Positions 53,890 through 64,000 of a DNA stretch of 64,000 bases are shown piece by piece. Position 1 is the first letter of the stretch, and every line of letters starts with the position of its first letter. Origin of the DNA: Hippopus hippopus (taxonomy: Eukaryota > Mollusca > Bivalvia > Cardiida > Cardiidae); the NCBI GenBank assembly GCA_946811185.2, contig OX328098.1, positions 44,269,650 through 44,333,649 on the forward strand, written 5' to 3'. A program made the translations under genes and the position numbers. The notes under the pieces were generated by a model. That model made no database searches and was not told the DNA's origin. It was given only the letters and a program-made list of their open reading frames with translations.

Positions 53890-55680
53890 TCGTCCTCTTA
53901 TAAATCCTCCAATCTGTAGCTCTATGAAGAGCACAAAACACCACTGATCTGTAGCTCTAAGATTACCGCAACATGCCTCTTATCTTTACAATGCCCTGAA
54001 AATATGAATGTTTCTAATATTATCATATACAGTATCTCTAATCTGCAGTATATAAATACCATACAGCACTTCTTATCTGTAGTTCTAAGAATACCAAAGC
54101 ATTCCTTTAATCTGTAGTTCTTGAAATACTTCACCACTCCTCTAATCCGTAACTGCGAATGGATACTAATCTGTAACTGTGAAGATATTCCTCTAATTTG
54201 TAAATCTAAAAACACTACGGCACTCCTTAAATCTTTAGCTCTATAAATATTCCGGCACTCGTCCATTTTGTAAATATATGAAAACAGAAGTACCCATCTC
54301 ATCTGTAGCTCTGTTAATAGTAAACTGCAACACTATGAATACTATGGTACTCCACCAATCTGTCGCGTTGTGAATACCATAAGACATCTCCAGTCTATAA
54401 TTCCGTGAATACAATAGTACTCGTCTAACCCGTAGCTCCATAAACACCACAACACACTTCTTATCTGTAGTTTTATAAATACCACAACACATCTCTCATC
54501 TGTAGATTTATTAATCCCATAACATACCTCTGATTTGTAGTTTTATAAATACCACAACACCTCTAGTGTGTAGATTTATGAATACAACAACATACCTCCG
54601 GTTTGTAGTTTTATAAATACCACTACTCACCTCTAATTTGTAGTTCTGTGAATACTCTTCTCTATTTAGCTATGTGAATACTACGGTTCCCCAGCAAGCT
54701 GTGGTGCTGTGGATCCTACGGTACTCCTCTATTATTCTTTGAATACAACAGCGCCTATCTAATCTATATCTCTGCAAATACCCAAAACTCTGTAGATAAT
54801 CTGCGGCTCTATGATTACCAAGGTTCTGCTCCAATCTGTAGTTCTACGGAATACGGATACCACAGTGCTCCTCTAATCTGTAGCTCTGTAATTACCGAAA
54901 TACTCCTCTAATCTGTAGGTCTATGACTCAAACAGCACCTATCTGATCTATAGCTCTGTGAATACCGAGATACTTCCCTAGTCTGTAGATCTATGAATAC
55001 CGAGGAACTGCTCCAATCTGTAGCTCTATTGTAACCGAAGTGCTCCTCTTATCTGTAGCGCTATGAATACCTTAATACTGTTCCATACTGTACCTCTATG
55101 AATACCGAGGTACTGTTCCAATCTGTAGCGCTATGAATACCTTAATACTGTTCCAATCTGTAGCTCTATGAATACCGAGGTACTGCTCCAATATCTAGCT
55201 CTATGAATACCAAGGTACTGCTCCAAATCTGTAGCTCTTTGATACCGAAGTACTCCTCCTATCTGTACCTCTATGAATACCGAGGTACTGTTGCAATCTA
55301 TACCTTTATGAATACCGAGGTACTGTTCTAATCTGTAGCTCTGTGAATACCGAGGTACTGCTCCAATCTATAGCTCTATGAATACCGAGTTACTGCTCAC
55401 ATCTGTAGCACTATGAGTACCGAGATACTGTTCCAATCTGCACCACTATGAATACCGAAGTATTCCTCTAATCTGTAGCTCTGTGAATACCACCGTGCTC
55501 CTCTAATCTGCAGCTCTGTGAATACCGACGTACTCCTCTAATCTGTAGTGTTGTGAATACCGATGGACTATTCCAATCTGTAGCAGTATAGGTCCCAAAT
55601 TATCCTTCTAATCTGTATATGTGTGAATAAAGTGTTATTCTTCTAATCTGTGGCTCTATCGATACCACCAGTGCTCAAGA
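53890..55680 (+). repeat. 35-bp minisatellite array, about 50 units
   Basis: The unit approximates CTCTATGAATACCGAGGTAC followed by TGCTCCAATCTGTAG; many consecutive units are exactly 35 bp. Units are more uniform from about 54850 to 55560 and more decayed toward the left. The minus ORFs at 53922-54302 and 54241-54492 are translations of the array, and because 35 is not a multiple of three the frame rotates. The array abuts a LINE fragment at its right end. Confidence 0.85.
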
Positions 55681-55685
55681 GGAAG

Positions 55686-56950
55686 TTATGTCCCCCATAC
55701 TATTTTCGCTGTTTGTGGAAGAACTTGTGCTATTTCTTCAAAAAGACACAAACTGTGGCCTGAATATTAATGACATCGTTTTTATTTTACTTCTATTTGC
55801 TGACGATATGGCTCTTATAGGTAAATCACCACAAGAACTGCAGCAGCATCTGAATTTGTTGAACGAGCATTTTGACAAATGGGGTCTTAAAGTCAACACT
55901 TCTAAAACTTAAGTTATGGTATTTCGTTAAGGGGGTCGACCAACTGTGGCAAAAATTTGAAGCTGTGCTGGTAAAAATATTGAAGTTGTTGACAACTTTA
56001 ACTACTTATGCGTAGTTTTCAACTACACAGGTTCATTAGTACTAAATCAAGCACATTGAACTGGCAAAGCATTGAAAGCCATGCACTTTCTAATATGTAA
56101 ATGTCGAGTTTTCGATCTTAATCCCAAAATTCTATGTCAATTTTTTGAAACCTTTGTAGGATCGGTGCTTAGTTATGCTTGTGAAATTCGGGGCTTCATT
56201 AAATCTAAAGATATTGATCGCATACACTTAAAATTTTGTAAAGGATTATTAAAAGTCAAAAGCAGTACGTGCAATGCGACTGTTAGTGGTGAATTGGGTC
56301 GTTTCCCTTTATTTATCAATAGATATGTCTGTATCATCAAGCATTGGTTTAAAAATTTTTATGTAGAAAATATTTTACTGAAAACGATTAATGAATGTGT
56401 TCTACAGGACAGTTTTAAGGGCTTATCAAATTGATCCCAAACATGTTAAATCTTTGCTCGATAGGTATGGATTTTCAAATATTTTTACATCGTTTCATTC
56501 GGTTAATGTAAAAAGTTTCTTACTTGATTTCAAAGAAAGAGTATTAGACACGTTTATTACTGACTGGTTCAGGTCTGTCAATACAAGCACAGTTTTAGAC
56601 GCTTTAAAACTTCATTTGAGTAAGAATACTACTTAAATATCATTCCAAAGTCATACAGACTATATTTTATTTTTTTACGTACATCTAGCCACCTTTTAAG
56701 AATACAAACAGGCAGAAACGGTAGGAATTCTATACCACGCGAGCTTCTCTATTGCCAATGTTATAGGGAAACTGATATAGAAGATGAACATCATTTTATT
56801 TGTGTTTGTAAAAGTTTTATTGCATTGAAAAAAAAGTATATCAAATCTAGCTATTACTTATATCCATCTGTGTTCAAATATCATAGTTTTTATGCTCAAG
56901 AGATGAAATCGAACTCATCAATCTTTGTAATTTTTTCAAGGAAGCATTGA
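55686..56950 (+). pseudogene. Non-LTR retrotransposon (LINE) reverse transcriptase relic
   Basis: The first frame (55688-55912) has MSPILFSLFVEEL and LLLFADDMALIG, the active-site FADD box of reverse transcriptase, then WGLKVNTSKT. After stops and shifts the thumb and C-terminal region continues (56072-56636, for example RIHLKFCKGLLKVKSSTCNA). A terminal zinc-knuckle-like stretch near 56690-56880 has GRNGRNSIPRE, CQC and IEDEHHFICVCKSF. The N-terminal half, including any endonuclease, is missing: the minisatellite lies where it should be. Inactive. Confidence 0.85.
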
Positions 56951-57194
56951 CTCTTAGAAATTGTATCTTAAACACTATCCTGTAACTATTACTTCATCAT
57001 TTTTCTTGTTCATCCTCTCTCGATTTTTGATATTCCTGTCAAATGATCCGATTACGAAGCAGATCTGAAACTAAAAGGCCCAGTAAAGGCCAAAATATCA
57101 AAGCAGGTGTCATAATAGAATTAACTTTAAATCATAACAGTTTAAAGTATGAAAAATATTGTGGAGATGACAGTCTGTTATCGTGTGGTCGGGC

Positions 57195-57390
57195 AATATG
57201 TTAGCAGTGACAATATAAATGCGGCTCAAATGATAAGATTTATTTTTGAAGGGAAGAAAAAATTGTGAGTACAGGAGAAAATCTTGGTTACCATCATCTT
57301 CTTATTTTCTCACAATATTTCAAAACTGCTTCTTTTCTCAGGGTCTTAAAAACTCGTATTTGTTTGGTGAAGACTTGAATGAAAATTTCC
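57195..57390 (+). mobile_element. MITE family B copy (diverged)
   Basis: GTGAGTACAGGAGAAAATC / TTGGTTACCATCATC centre, CACAATATTTCAAAACTGC and GGGTCTTAAAAACTCG in the right arm. Confidence 0.5.
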
Positions 57391-57399
57391 AGCTAAGAG

Positions 57400-58850
57400 T
57401 AAAAATCCAACACCTTCGATTCGGCGCAAAAAAATGCTTTAGACGTTGATACTTTTTGGCATTAAAAGGTTACATGTATTCAAATCGACTTATCATTTAC
57501 AAAGGCGTTAAATGAAAGAACTAATAACAGTGTGTTTAATTTGAAGACCTATGTAAATAGCAAACAGCTTCGCTTAGGTAGGCCGGATTACATGGCATGA
57601 TGCACCAGCTGCTTCCTTTGACTCGTAAGAACGAATGCCAGCAATTAATCATAAAAAAAACGGTTTTACAGCCACCATACGCAACAGAAAAAAAGTGCTT
57701 CAAGAAAAAACAAAATGCCGTGCAAACCAAACGTTTGCCACCAAACCAGTAACGACCCTAAATATTTTCAATACGCCGCTCTGGTAAAATATACAGGGTG
57801 TCCAAAAAGAAAGTTTACAGTTTCAATGTCTACTTATTATATCTTTACGTTCTGCTAGATAAACAAAAACCTGCATATGTATAGACATTAGATGTAAGTT
57901 TTTTCTGTATCAGTTATAAGATTTTTACCCCTTTACTTTTCAGAAAAATGGCAATTTACTAAAATTTATATATTTTGTTCATGACGTCAATTCAGTAGAA
58001 TTAGTCCTTTATTTGCATGTTCATGATATGTCCAAATCAAAACAAGACCAGCTTCATTTATCATGGACTTACCTCGGCCCTTGACTACAGACTCTAATTA
58101 GAACAAGTGAGGAATATTTGTATAGCTTTACATCTATAACATGACATGCTGCGCAGTAGTGATGCAAACAGATAGTGTAACAACTATGCAAATGAACCAA
58201 CTCACAATTGATACGCAGTTGAAGAAAGTCCGTGTACATTCAGAGCTTGATAATATCCCTGTTAAATAGTGCCAGAACAAACAGGTTTGTATCCCGAACT
58301 CTCCATATCAGTGCAAATGAACATCGTCTCGGATCCATAATAAACACCACGGCTACATTTATGTTTCTAACACTATCGAGTACTACAGTCTTACAATGAT
58401 CTCACCTTCAACAATTTTACATCTTGAGAATTTCAAAGCATCTTTAAATAGCAGTTCCATTCATGTGGGGTACATTCAACATACAAGCTCATTATTAACG
58501 CAATTCCCCCTATAATTGCACCTTCACCAAGAAAGAAACTTTGAATATTGATATAGTTTGATAGTTGTAGCTTAAAGCCACATGGCTTCTCAGTTTTGAA
58601 GTTTTTATGCATTTTACCTCCGAAAAACTTTACGAGAAGTATGCATAGCTGTGTCGACGTAATGGTGATGTCATTACACACATACAGGTATATAATAAAT
58701 TTATATACTTAAAAATCTGTTGCTGTTGAAAAATGAGTATATATATCCAATTAGTTTTTTCTTTTATCCTCAACCAGAAACTCCACTTTAATTTCCATAA
58801 TTTTATCTCCTTCTTAATATCATGCATGAATTCAAATTGAAATCTCATGA
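57400..58850. other. Intergenic, no gene recognised; possible mariner-type end at 57794
   Basis: ACAGGGTGTCCAAAAAG near 57794 resembles a mariner terminal repeat as I recall, but no partner end or transposase was found. The small ORFs here are unremarkable. Confidence 0.25.
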
Positions 58851-58856
58851 AATAAA

Positions 58857-59117
58857 TGAGCCATGCTCTAGCAAAAGCGGGTTTAATGCATCTCCGTGAT
58901 GCATTATACCAAGCAAGTAATCAGATAATTATGGATCCCTGTTATCTATATTGTTTGACACCAAACTGAATCAAGAGGTAGGTGGTCCTTCAACATGCAG
59001 AATATTTACAAATAGCAAAAACTTTCGACCCATGTCAGCCTGGGCAGTCGGTGCAGGCTGACATAGGTCAATACTGTTTGCAGATGCATTAAACTCCGTT
59101 TTCATAGAGTATGACTC
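58857..59117 (-). mobile_element. MITE family A copy
   Basis: TGAGCCATGCTCTAGC to GAGTATGACTCC. Hairpin CAGCCTGGGCAGTCGGTGCAGG. Confidence 0.7.
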
Positions 59118-59487
59118 CAATCTATTCAGAGTAGAATTAGGCAGGATCTACATTTTTCCGCCCGTACGTCCACAAGAAACAGCATAACACATCTTCCTGG
59201 TTGCTTTGATGTTGGACTTCAGGTAAGACTATCAATAGATTTTAAGGTTCCCTTGAACAGGTTCTGGTCATGATATAAATAGAACATGCTGAAATTTTCT
59301 ACCGTCATCATCAAAAAAAAGATAAAACTCGGCAAGCCTAATTTTTACCTTGTTTTAAGATAAATTCAATTACACATGAACACTCATGTGAGATTATGTA
59401 TCTACGTGTATTGTTACGGGAGACGACTCCTTCATGCATGGCGTCGTCCCGATTTAAATACAATACCTAACAACTGCGATAGGGAGA

Positions 59488-59600
59488 TGTCTCTTTAGCT
59501 CAGTGGTTAATGTATTGGTCTTTTAAACTTCGGAAAACGAGAATCTTGTCCGCTATGGGTTCGAATCTCACCAGATGCGGTTTGTGTTTCGGCCATGCAT
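59488..59600 (+). repeat. tRNA-like sequence (SINE head)
   Basis: TTTAGCTCAGTGGTTAATG is a clear A box and GGGTTCGAATCTC a clear B box with a long extra arm between them, but the acceptor stem does not pair. A pseudo-tRNA or SINE head. Confidence 0.45.
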
Positions 59601-59731
59601 ATCTTCATTTGTTTCTTTGTTACGGACTTTGCTCGTAAGAGCATATTAATGCCACAGACATAACCATGAATTTCTTCTTGATACGTGACATATACACACT
59701 TCAATCAACGTAATTGTGCGTTCAGGTCACA

Positions 59732-59828
59732 GGCGTTCGTTTCATGACAAACTTCGCAATCTATATAATGTAATATATAAGAGTCTTATATGTACATTAT
59801 ATAGATGGCGAAGTTCGTCATAAACCGC
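59732..59828. mobile_element. Foldback element family H, second copy
   Basis: CACAGGCGTTCGTTTCATGAC and CGTCATAAACCGCCTATGG are related to the 41318 element. An AT-rich hairpin (CTATATAATGTA / TACATTATATAG) enlarges the centre. Confidence 0.55.
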
Positions 59829-59839
59829 CTATGGTACAG

Positions 59840-60990
59840 TTATAGTCCGTTTGGTTGGTATAAAAACTAACATTTGGCTCAAACCCATGCATATAAAACT
59901 TGTTTTTGGAAATTTCTTTGTAACTTTCTGATTATTTCACAAAAACCAGTAGAGAAAAAATACTTTAAGAATTTAACATTTTATTTTAATTATTTTGTCC
60001 ATTAAACTCAATGTTAATTTTGACATCTGAAAATGGTGGAGAGAGTGCAACAAATAGAAAAGCACACTACCCCAGTGGTTAATTTGAACATTTGAAAACA
60101 TTTACATAATTATGAGGCCAAGCATAGTGAAAAACTAGGTTCATGATAACATATCCTTACACAGACACATCTTCCATTACATATGTTTGAATACAGTTAC
60201 TTTCAAGAAACATTCCCAGAAACACCGAAACTGACCTTAACAGGTATACTTTCTTTGATTACTTTCGTGAATAATATTATCATCGCCCTAAATTATCGAT
60301 AATGATGTACCCCATCTTTTCGGCTAGGAAAATTGATAAACTTGCGGTTGTTTAAAGGATGAATATATTCACAAAGGTATATCCATACTCAAATAATTCT
60401 ATTTCCATGGCTTTAAAGGTGAGCATTATAGAACATGAAATTAACATGTTTGTTTGTATTGTTATGCTAGTTGTGTATATAGGGTTACTATTGAATCTTA
60501 ATGTGAATGAAATTACTCCAAAAGCACATGGTTTTACTATGTTTTGTTATTGTTTATGGCTGTTCTTGAACTGTCCCTCACTAATCTGGCTAAGACCAAA
60601 AAATGCTAAAATATTACTATAGAGTTTGATAGCAAAAAGCATGAAATTGAAAATGAAAAGTTGTGAAAAATTCAATTTCTGCATGGTTTTTATGAATAAT
60701 TAAAACTGTAACTAAGAAATATTGAAGAAGTTGTTTCATTTAATTGCATTTGATCAAACGTAAGTTTTCATACAAACCAAAAGGACTATACTACGTGGCC
60801 GCTTTGGCACAGCAGCTTGAAGTATACATGTGGAGGGTATTCCTTGTACCCTACACGAAACAATTACGAATCATGCTAAATATGGTCAAACATAGAAACA
60901 TGGAACATGTCAATATCATGACAAAAGAGTTGCATCATTTTAAAAGATATGTGTGACAGATTGTTAGACATTTTACGCGTTACATCATAA
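59840..60990. other. AT-rich stretch with unremarkable ORFs
   Basis: Plus ORFs at 60359-60622 (two hydrophobic runs) and 60744-60956 lack splice context, homologous motifs or a recognisable promoter. Confidence 0.2.
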
Positions 60991-61023
60991 ATGTCTGTCT
61001 GTCTGTGTGCCTGCCTGCCTCTC

Positions 61024-61066
<43 letters not shown>

Positions 61067-61085
61067 CCCTCTTTCTCTCTCTCTA
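60990..61085 (+). repeat. Compound microsatellite (CTGT)n, (CTGC)n, (CT)n
   Basis: Successive CTGT, CTGC and CT runs, followed by a second CTGT/CTGG-rich stretch at about 61288-61350. ORFs over these are repeat translations. Confidence 0.85.
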
Positions 61086-61604
61086 GGTTAATCCCCATGA
61101 CAGATAACCCACTATGTAAAAATTCCCCTACGTACTGATTGTCATGGGAAAATGTCATAAAAAGGGTTGAATGGCACACCTGAGATAATAATGAATGATT
61201 TGTGATACCAAACCACCTTTACCTTAAAAATAGTGCTTACCAAATTGTTTTTAAATATGTCCTACATCGTTTCTGCATGCCCATCATGGTCTGTCTGTCA
61301 GTCTGTCTGGCTGTCCCTCTGGCTGTCTGTCTCTCTGTATGTGTTTCTCCGTCTGTATTTGTCTCTTTCCTTCTGCAAGATTCAGCACTGTTCGTCCACC
61401 TGTTTACTTATGGGTATCCGTTCATCTCTTTGTCTCCTCCCTGTCCTCTTACTGTTCCCCTGTTAACTGCCAAGGAACCATGTTCCCCTGCCTGAACGCA
61501 TGTTTTATCTTATTTCAAAAATAACCATCTGATTGGCTGAGACGATCCGTCTTGGACAATCAGATGACTATAATTAGAAATTAGAGTTAATATTGAATAA
61601 GGAC

Positions 61605-61800
61605 GGGTCCAGGGTCCACATTCATCATCAATTTTAATTTCATTCATAGGCTTATTCTATATAGATTAAGTAAGTAACACAACTTCTGATTGGCTAAACC
61701 ATTTGGTTTAGCCAATCAGAAGTTTTGTTACTTTCAAATTTAGAAAATTCTTAAGAAAAATACAAAGAATCTTCATAAGGATGAACCTTGGTGAATGGAC
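61605..61800. mobile_element. MITE family F copy 5
   Basis: GGTCCACATTCATCATC and GGATGAACCTTGGTGAATGG ends. The centre TTCTGATTGGCTAAACC / GGTTTAGCCAATCAGAA keeps both CCAAT boxes. Confidence 0.75.
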
Positions 61801-62007
61801 TTTATAGATATGACTCAGCTATTCATATGATTATGCAATTACATGATTTTCAAAGTAAAGAAAATCCCCTTTCAGATTATGTCCTCGTACCTTTTAGTTA
61901 CCTCGTGCAATCTTCTTATTGGTTCATAATGATTCACTGTTTTTTTGTGTGTATCCAGGAGATCATAGATAGGTGCAGTGGTGGCGCGTTCGCACGGCTG
62001 ATTGACT

Positions 62008-62300
62008 ATATGGCGTTTAACTCCGTTTTCAAAGTTTTTCAGTTATATCGCGGCGGTTAGTGCACCTATCTATGATTTCCTGGAGTTTCTTTTTACCAGT
62101 ACTTACCACATTATTTTTCTCAAGCCACCGGCTGCTTTTAAACAAAACCATCGTTAAAACAATGACTAGTGGTGAGAGACGGATGAATCGTGGCGCAATG
62201 ACTTCGAAGAGAAATTCGGCGAGCTGGGGATTCAAACCAGAGGTTCCTGCTCTCAAGTTCAGTACAACCGAATGCGCTTCCTGGCCTCGGCTCGCGTTCG
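62008..62300 (-). mobile_element. tRNA-derived SINE
   Basis: Plus-strand order GCGTTTAACTCCGTTTTC, TATATCGCGGCGGTTAGTGC, CAAGCCACCGGCTGC and GAGAGACGGATGAATCG, with the tRNA-like head near 62230-62300. Same family as 27345. The 118-codon ORF over it is not a gene. Confidence 0.55.
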
Positions 62301-62412
62301 TACAAAAGAACTTTGAAAATGAAGAGTGCAGTTATAAAAACCTAGTCATATATACATTTACAGTGGATCATCGTATCATACCACATGTCATAGATTACAC
62401 AGAACACCCGCG

Positions 62413-62630
62413 CTGATTAGTTTTATTTACATGAAGATGCACTTTGAAAAAGTGATGTGAGCAATGGGAAGGAGGGTTTTCCAGGTACGGGAGGTCGTCA
62501 CAACACGTGTTCTACATTGAATAACCGTTCTGACTAGTTTCATTTACATGAAAAGATGCACTTTGAAACAATGATGTGAGCAAATGGGAAGGGGTGGGGG
62601 TCCAGGTATGGTTGTATTGTATCAGAGAAG
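62413..62630 (+). repeat. 118-bp tandem duplication
   Basis: CTGATTAGTTTTATTTACATG ... GTGATGTGAGCAATGGG (from 62413) recurs as CTGACTAGTTTCATTTACATG ... ATGATGTGAGCAAATGGG (from about 62531). Confidence 0.75.
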
Positions 62631-63268
62631 AAATACTAATAACTATATGTTAAGGGTCGGAATTCTGGGAAGGCATTGTCTGCGCATATCATATTCTTCG
62701 AAGATTCGACCTGTCTGCTATGACGCATCACTAGATCCTGTGCAGGATAAATATTAATACGCCGCTAGTAAAGTAGCGATGAAGAAATGGCTACAAATAA
62801 TACATCTGTGGAAAAATGTAGCCTGTTTTTCGCTCAAACGTCTTAAAAAACTTAATTATTTCAAAAGAGAAATATAGTTTTCACAAATACTTTGTTTTAC
62901 TGCAAATCTTTAAGTACAGTTTCTAAATATAGACTTTAGGGAAACCGGGATTCGTGCAGGGTTTTTTCCACAGACTTATCAACAAGAAGTGCCTGGGTTT
63001 ATACCGAAACTATTACCCAAGCCTGTAGGGGCTGTTGTTATAAATGGCCGGTGCATAGGCTAGCTAACCATAGCTGAATGAATCGTACCATTGCAAATGA
63101 GAAGACGTTTACTTTATTTTGAAGTTCAAAGTAACGGTTGTCGTTTTGAAAAGTCCGGTTCTGTACCTAGAGTGCCCAAATCAGATAGGTGAGTATCTGG
63201 AGAATGCCACCTAGCGGAAAATAATGGAACTCCGGGAGCTAGTTTGGTAAAGGATCTGGAGATAGCGA

Positions 63269-63294
63269 GTCACGTGATTTGTGAGGTATAAATA
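63269..63294 (+). promoter_or_regulatory. Putative core promoter: E-box and TATA
   Basis: GTCACGTGA at 63269-63277 is a perfect palindromic E-box, followed 10 bp later by TATAAATA at 63287-63294. A CCAGTC initiator-like sequence lies at 63311-63316. The region just upstream is unique and relatively GC-rich. Confidence 0.4.
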
Positions 63295-63312
63295 ACTAAT
63301 CGACCGAGAGCC

Positions 63313-63392
63313 AGTCGGGGATGTGATCTCATGCTATCAGCTGTTTACACTTCAATAGAGTGAGAGACTCCTCAGGACGGAATTAATACAAG
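63313..63392 (+). other. Putative non-coding first exon of a gene extending right
   Basis: Runs from the initiator-like CCAGTC to the donor AATACAAG|GTAGGT at 63392/63393. It holds only short upstream ORFs (ATG-TGA and one of ten codons), so it would be leader. The gene body must lie beyond the window. Not confirmed by RNA. Confidence 0.35.
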
Positions 63393-63689
63393 GTAGGTCC
63401 ATTTAAATCGTACATAGCTTTCGTAATTATCTCCTAATTTGACTAAATTATTGTCTGGAATTTAGACAGGGGTTTATTTATGGAAACTGGGGAAACCTAG
63501 CTGTTTGCTGGAGCAGTTAGTTTCTATCTAGTCTTGGAAATTGAACCATACAAACATGTATTCGTTTGGAAATATTCCATGCATGTTTCTATGGATGTGA
63601 AAGTAGGTCGCTAAATAGTCGATATAATTAGTTGTAACTATGCGCTAAATTGTGTATCTTTACACGTTTAACCTATACCGAACAACTCC

Positions 63690-63890
63690 GTGTATTATCA
63701 ACCCTGGGAGTAGAGAAGTCTGTTGAAAACTTTATGGGCAAAGAAGAAAATGATGGTTACCAGCCTTTTCTTCATTTCCCACAATTTTTTCAATCCTTTG
63801 AAACGTTACATCATTTGAGCGACATTTAATTTGTCGTCTGCAAATTCTTTCAATTTGTACAAGTCTGGATTTTGACGTCTGGTAAAGCTT
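63690..63890 (-). mobile_element. MITE family B copy in the putative first intron
   Basis: TTATCAACCCTGGGAG, AAGAAGAAAATGATGGTTACC / AGCCTTTTCTTC and GGATTTTGACGTCTGGTAAAG follow the family B order. Confidence 0.6.
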
Positions 63891-64000
63891 TCACTCGTGC
63901 AGACGACTTTAGCTTTTTCTGAGATGACTTGTTTTTTCACCCGGCCGCACACCACTTAAGACAGTTGCGCCAACTTGCGGTAAGCATTGTGGTAAAAGAT

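Noticed and set aside
53922..54492. Minus-strand ORFs of 126 and 83 codons
   Set aside because: Translations of the 35-bp minisatellite; the internal sequence similarity is the repeat, not a protein family.
53890..55680. CRISPR-like array
   Set aside because: Contiguous 35-bp units without unique spacers in a eukaryotic context; it is a minisatellite.
57790..57860. Mariner-type terminal repeat ACAGGGTGTCC
   Set aside because: No matching inverted end or transposase nearby; too short to claim an element.
59488..59600. Possible tRNA with long variable arm
   Set aside because: The acceptor stem does not pair; treated as a SINE head.
61202..61524. Overlapping 61-97-codon ORFs rich in Cys, Leu and Ser
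   Set aside because: They read through CTGT/CT microsatellite sequence; composition is a by-product of the repeat.
62060..62416. 118-codon plus ORF near the right end
   Set aside because: Lies over a reverse-oriented SINE and its flank.

Overview
The window is eukaryotic nuclear DNA: AT-rich, with short exons bounded by GT...AG introns, and dense in small palindromic DNA transposons, tRNA-derived SINEs, microsatellites and broken retroelements. The repeat types (a TTAA-bounded family, a family beginning TGAGCCATGCTCTG, and SINEs carrying a GGCGTTAAAC-type block) suggest a bivalve mollusc, and from memory most resemble Dreissena (zebra/quagga mussel). No sequence search could be run, so the organism is inference.

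Genes. Three gene models have real support. (1) A minus-strand gene at about 2.2-4.6 kb has two phase-matched coding exons encoding a disordered, S/T-P-rich protein, and it runs toward the left edge. (2) An intronless 421-codon coiled-coil gene lies at 6799-8064 (+). (3) A seven-exon coiled-coil gene lies at 15015-23488 (+, 437 codons), with every splice junction and phase consistent. Genes 2 and 3 are colinear paralogues. They share two K-V-K-L-G type motifs and an RLR-x-P-x-NPDS linker, with identical spacing of 48 and 111 residues, yet one has six introns and the other none. This is the main biological find. Weaker candidates are a terminal exon with a polyadenylation signal (about 42.44-42.67 kb), a small ORF at 47.26 kb, a possible minus-strand exon at 49.55-49.72 kb, and a TATA/E-box promoter with a first exon at 63.27-63.39 kb.

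Mobile DNA. Most of the rest is repeats. There is an intact Tc1/mariner element with a DD35E transposase, TIRs and TA target site (28.28-29.81 kb). A piggyBac-like TTAA MITE occurs at 44.2 kb and, inserted into itself, at 30.1-31.2 kb. A Ty3/gypsy pol/gag relic (31.9-35.1 kb, minus) is split by a MITE cluster. A LINE relic (55.69-56.95 kb) follows directly after a roughly 1.8-kb array of a 35-bp minisatellite. A 3.65-kb block (49.13-52.78 kb) is bounded by about 120-bp inverted repeats.

MITE families, labelled here A-K. A is about 260 bp, ends TGAGCC/GGCTCA. B is about 225 bp, flanked by TTAA, with a 46-bp central palindrome. C is about 205 bp, flanked by TTAA; D is C-like. E is about 265 bp, ends in an ACACGCGAAAAG block. 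F is about 185 bp, palindromic with CCAAT boxes. G is about 360 bp with a long hairpin. H is a foldback element. I is a dispersed block, J a hairpin element, and K a 211-bp TIR element. They nest in each other repeatedly; at 36.1-37.0 kb three levels can be read off with their target duplications. The large intergenic and intronic spaces are mainly this material.
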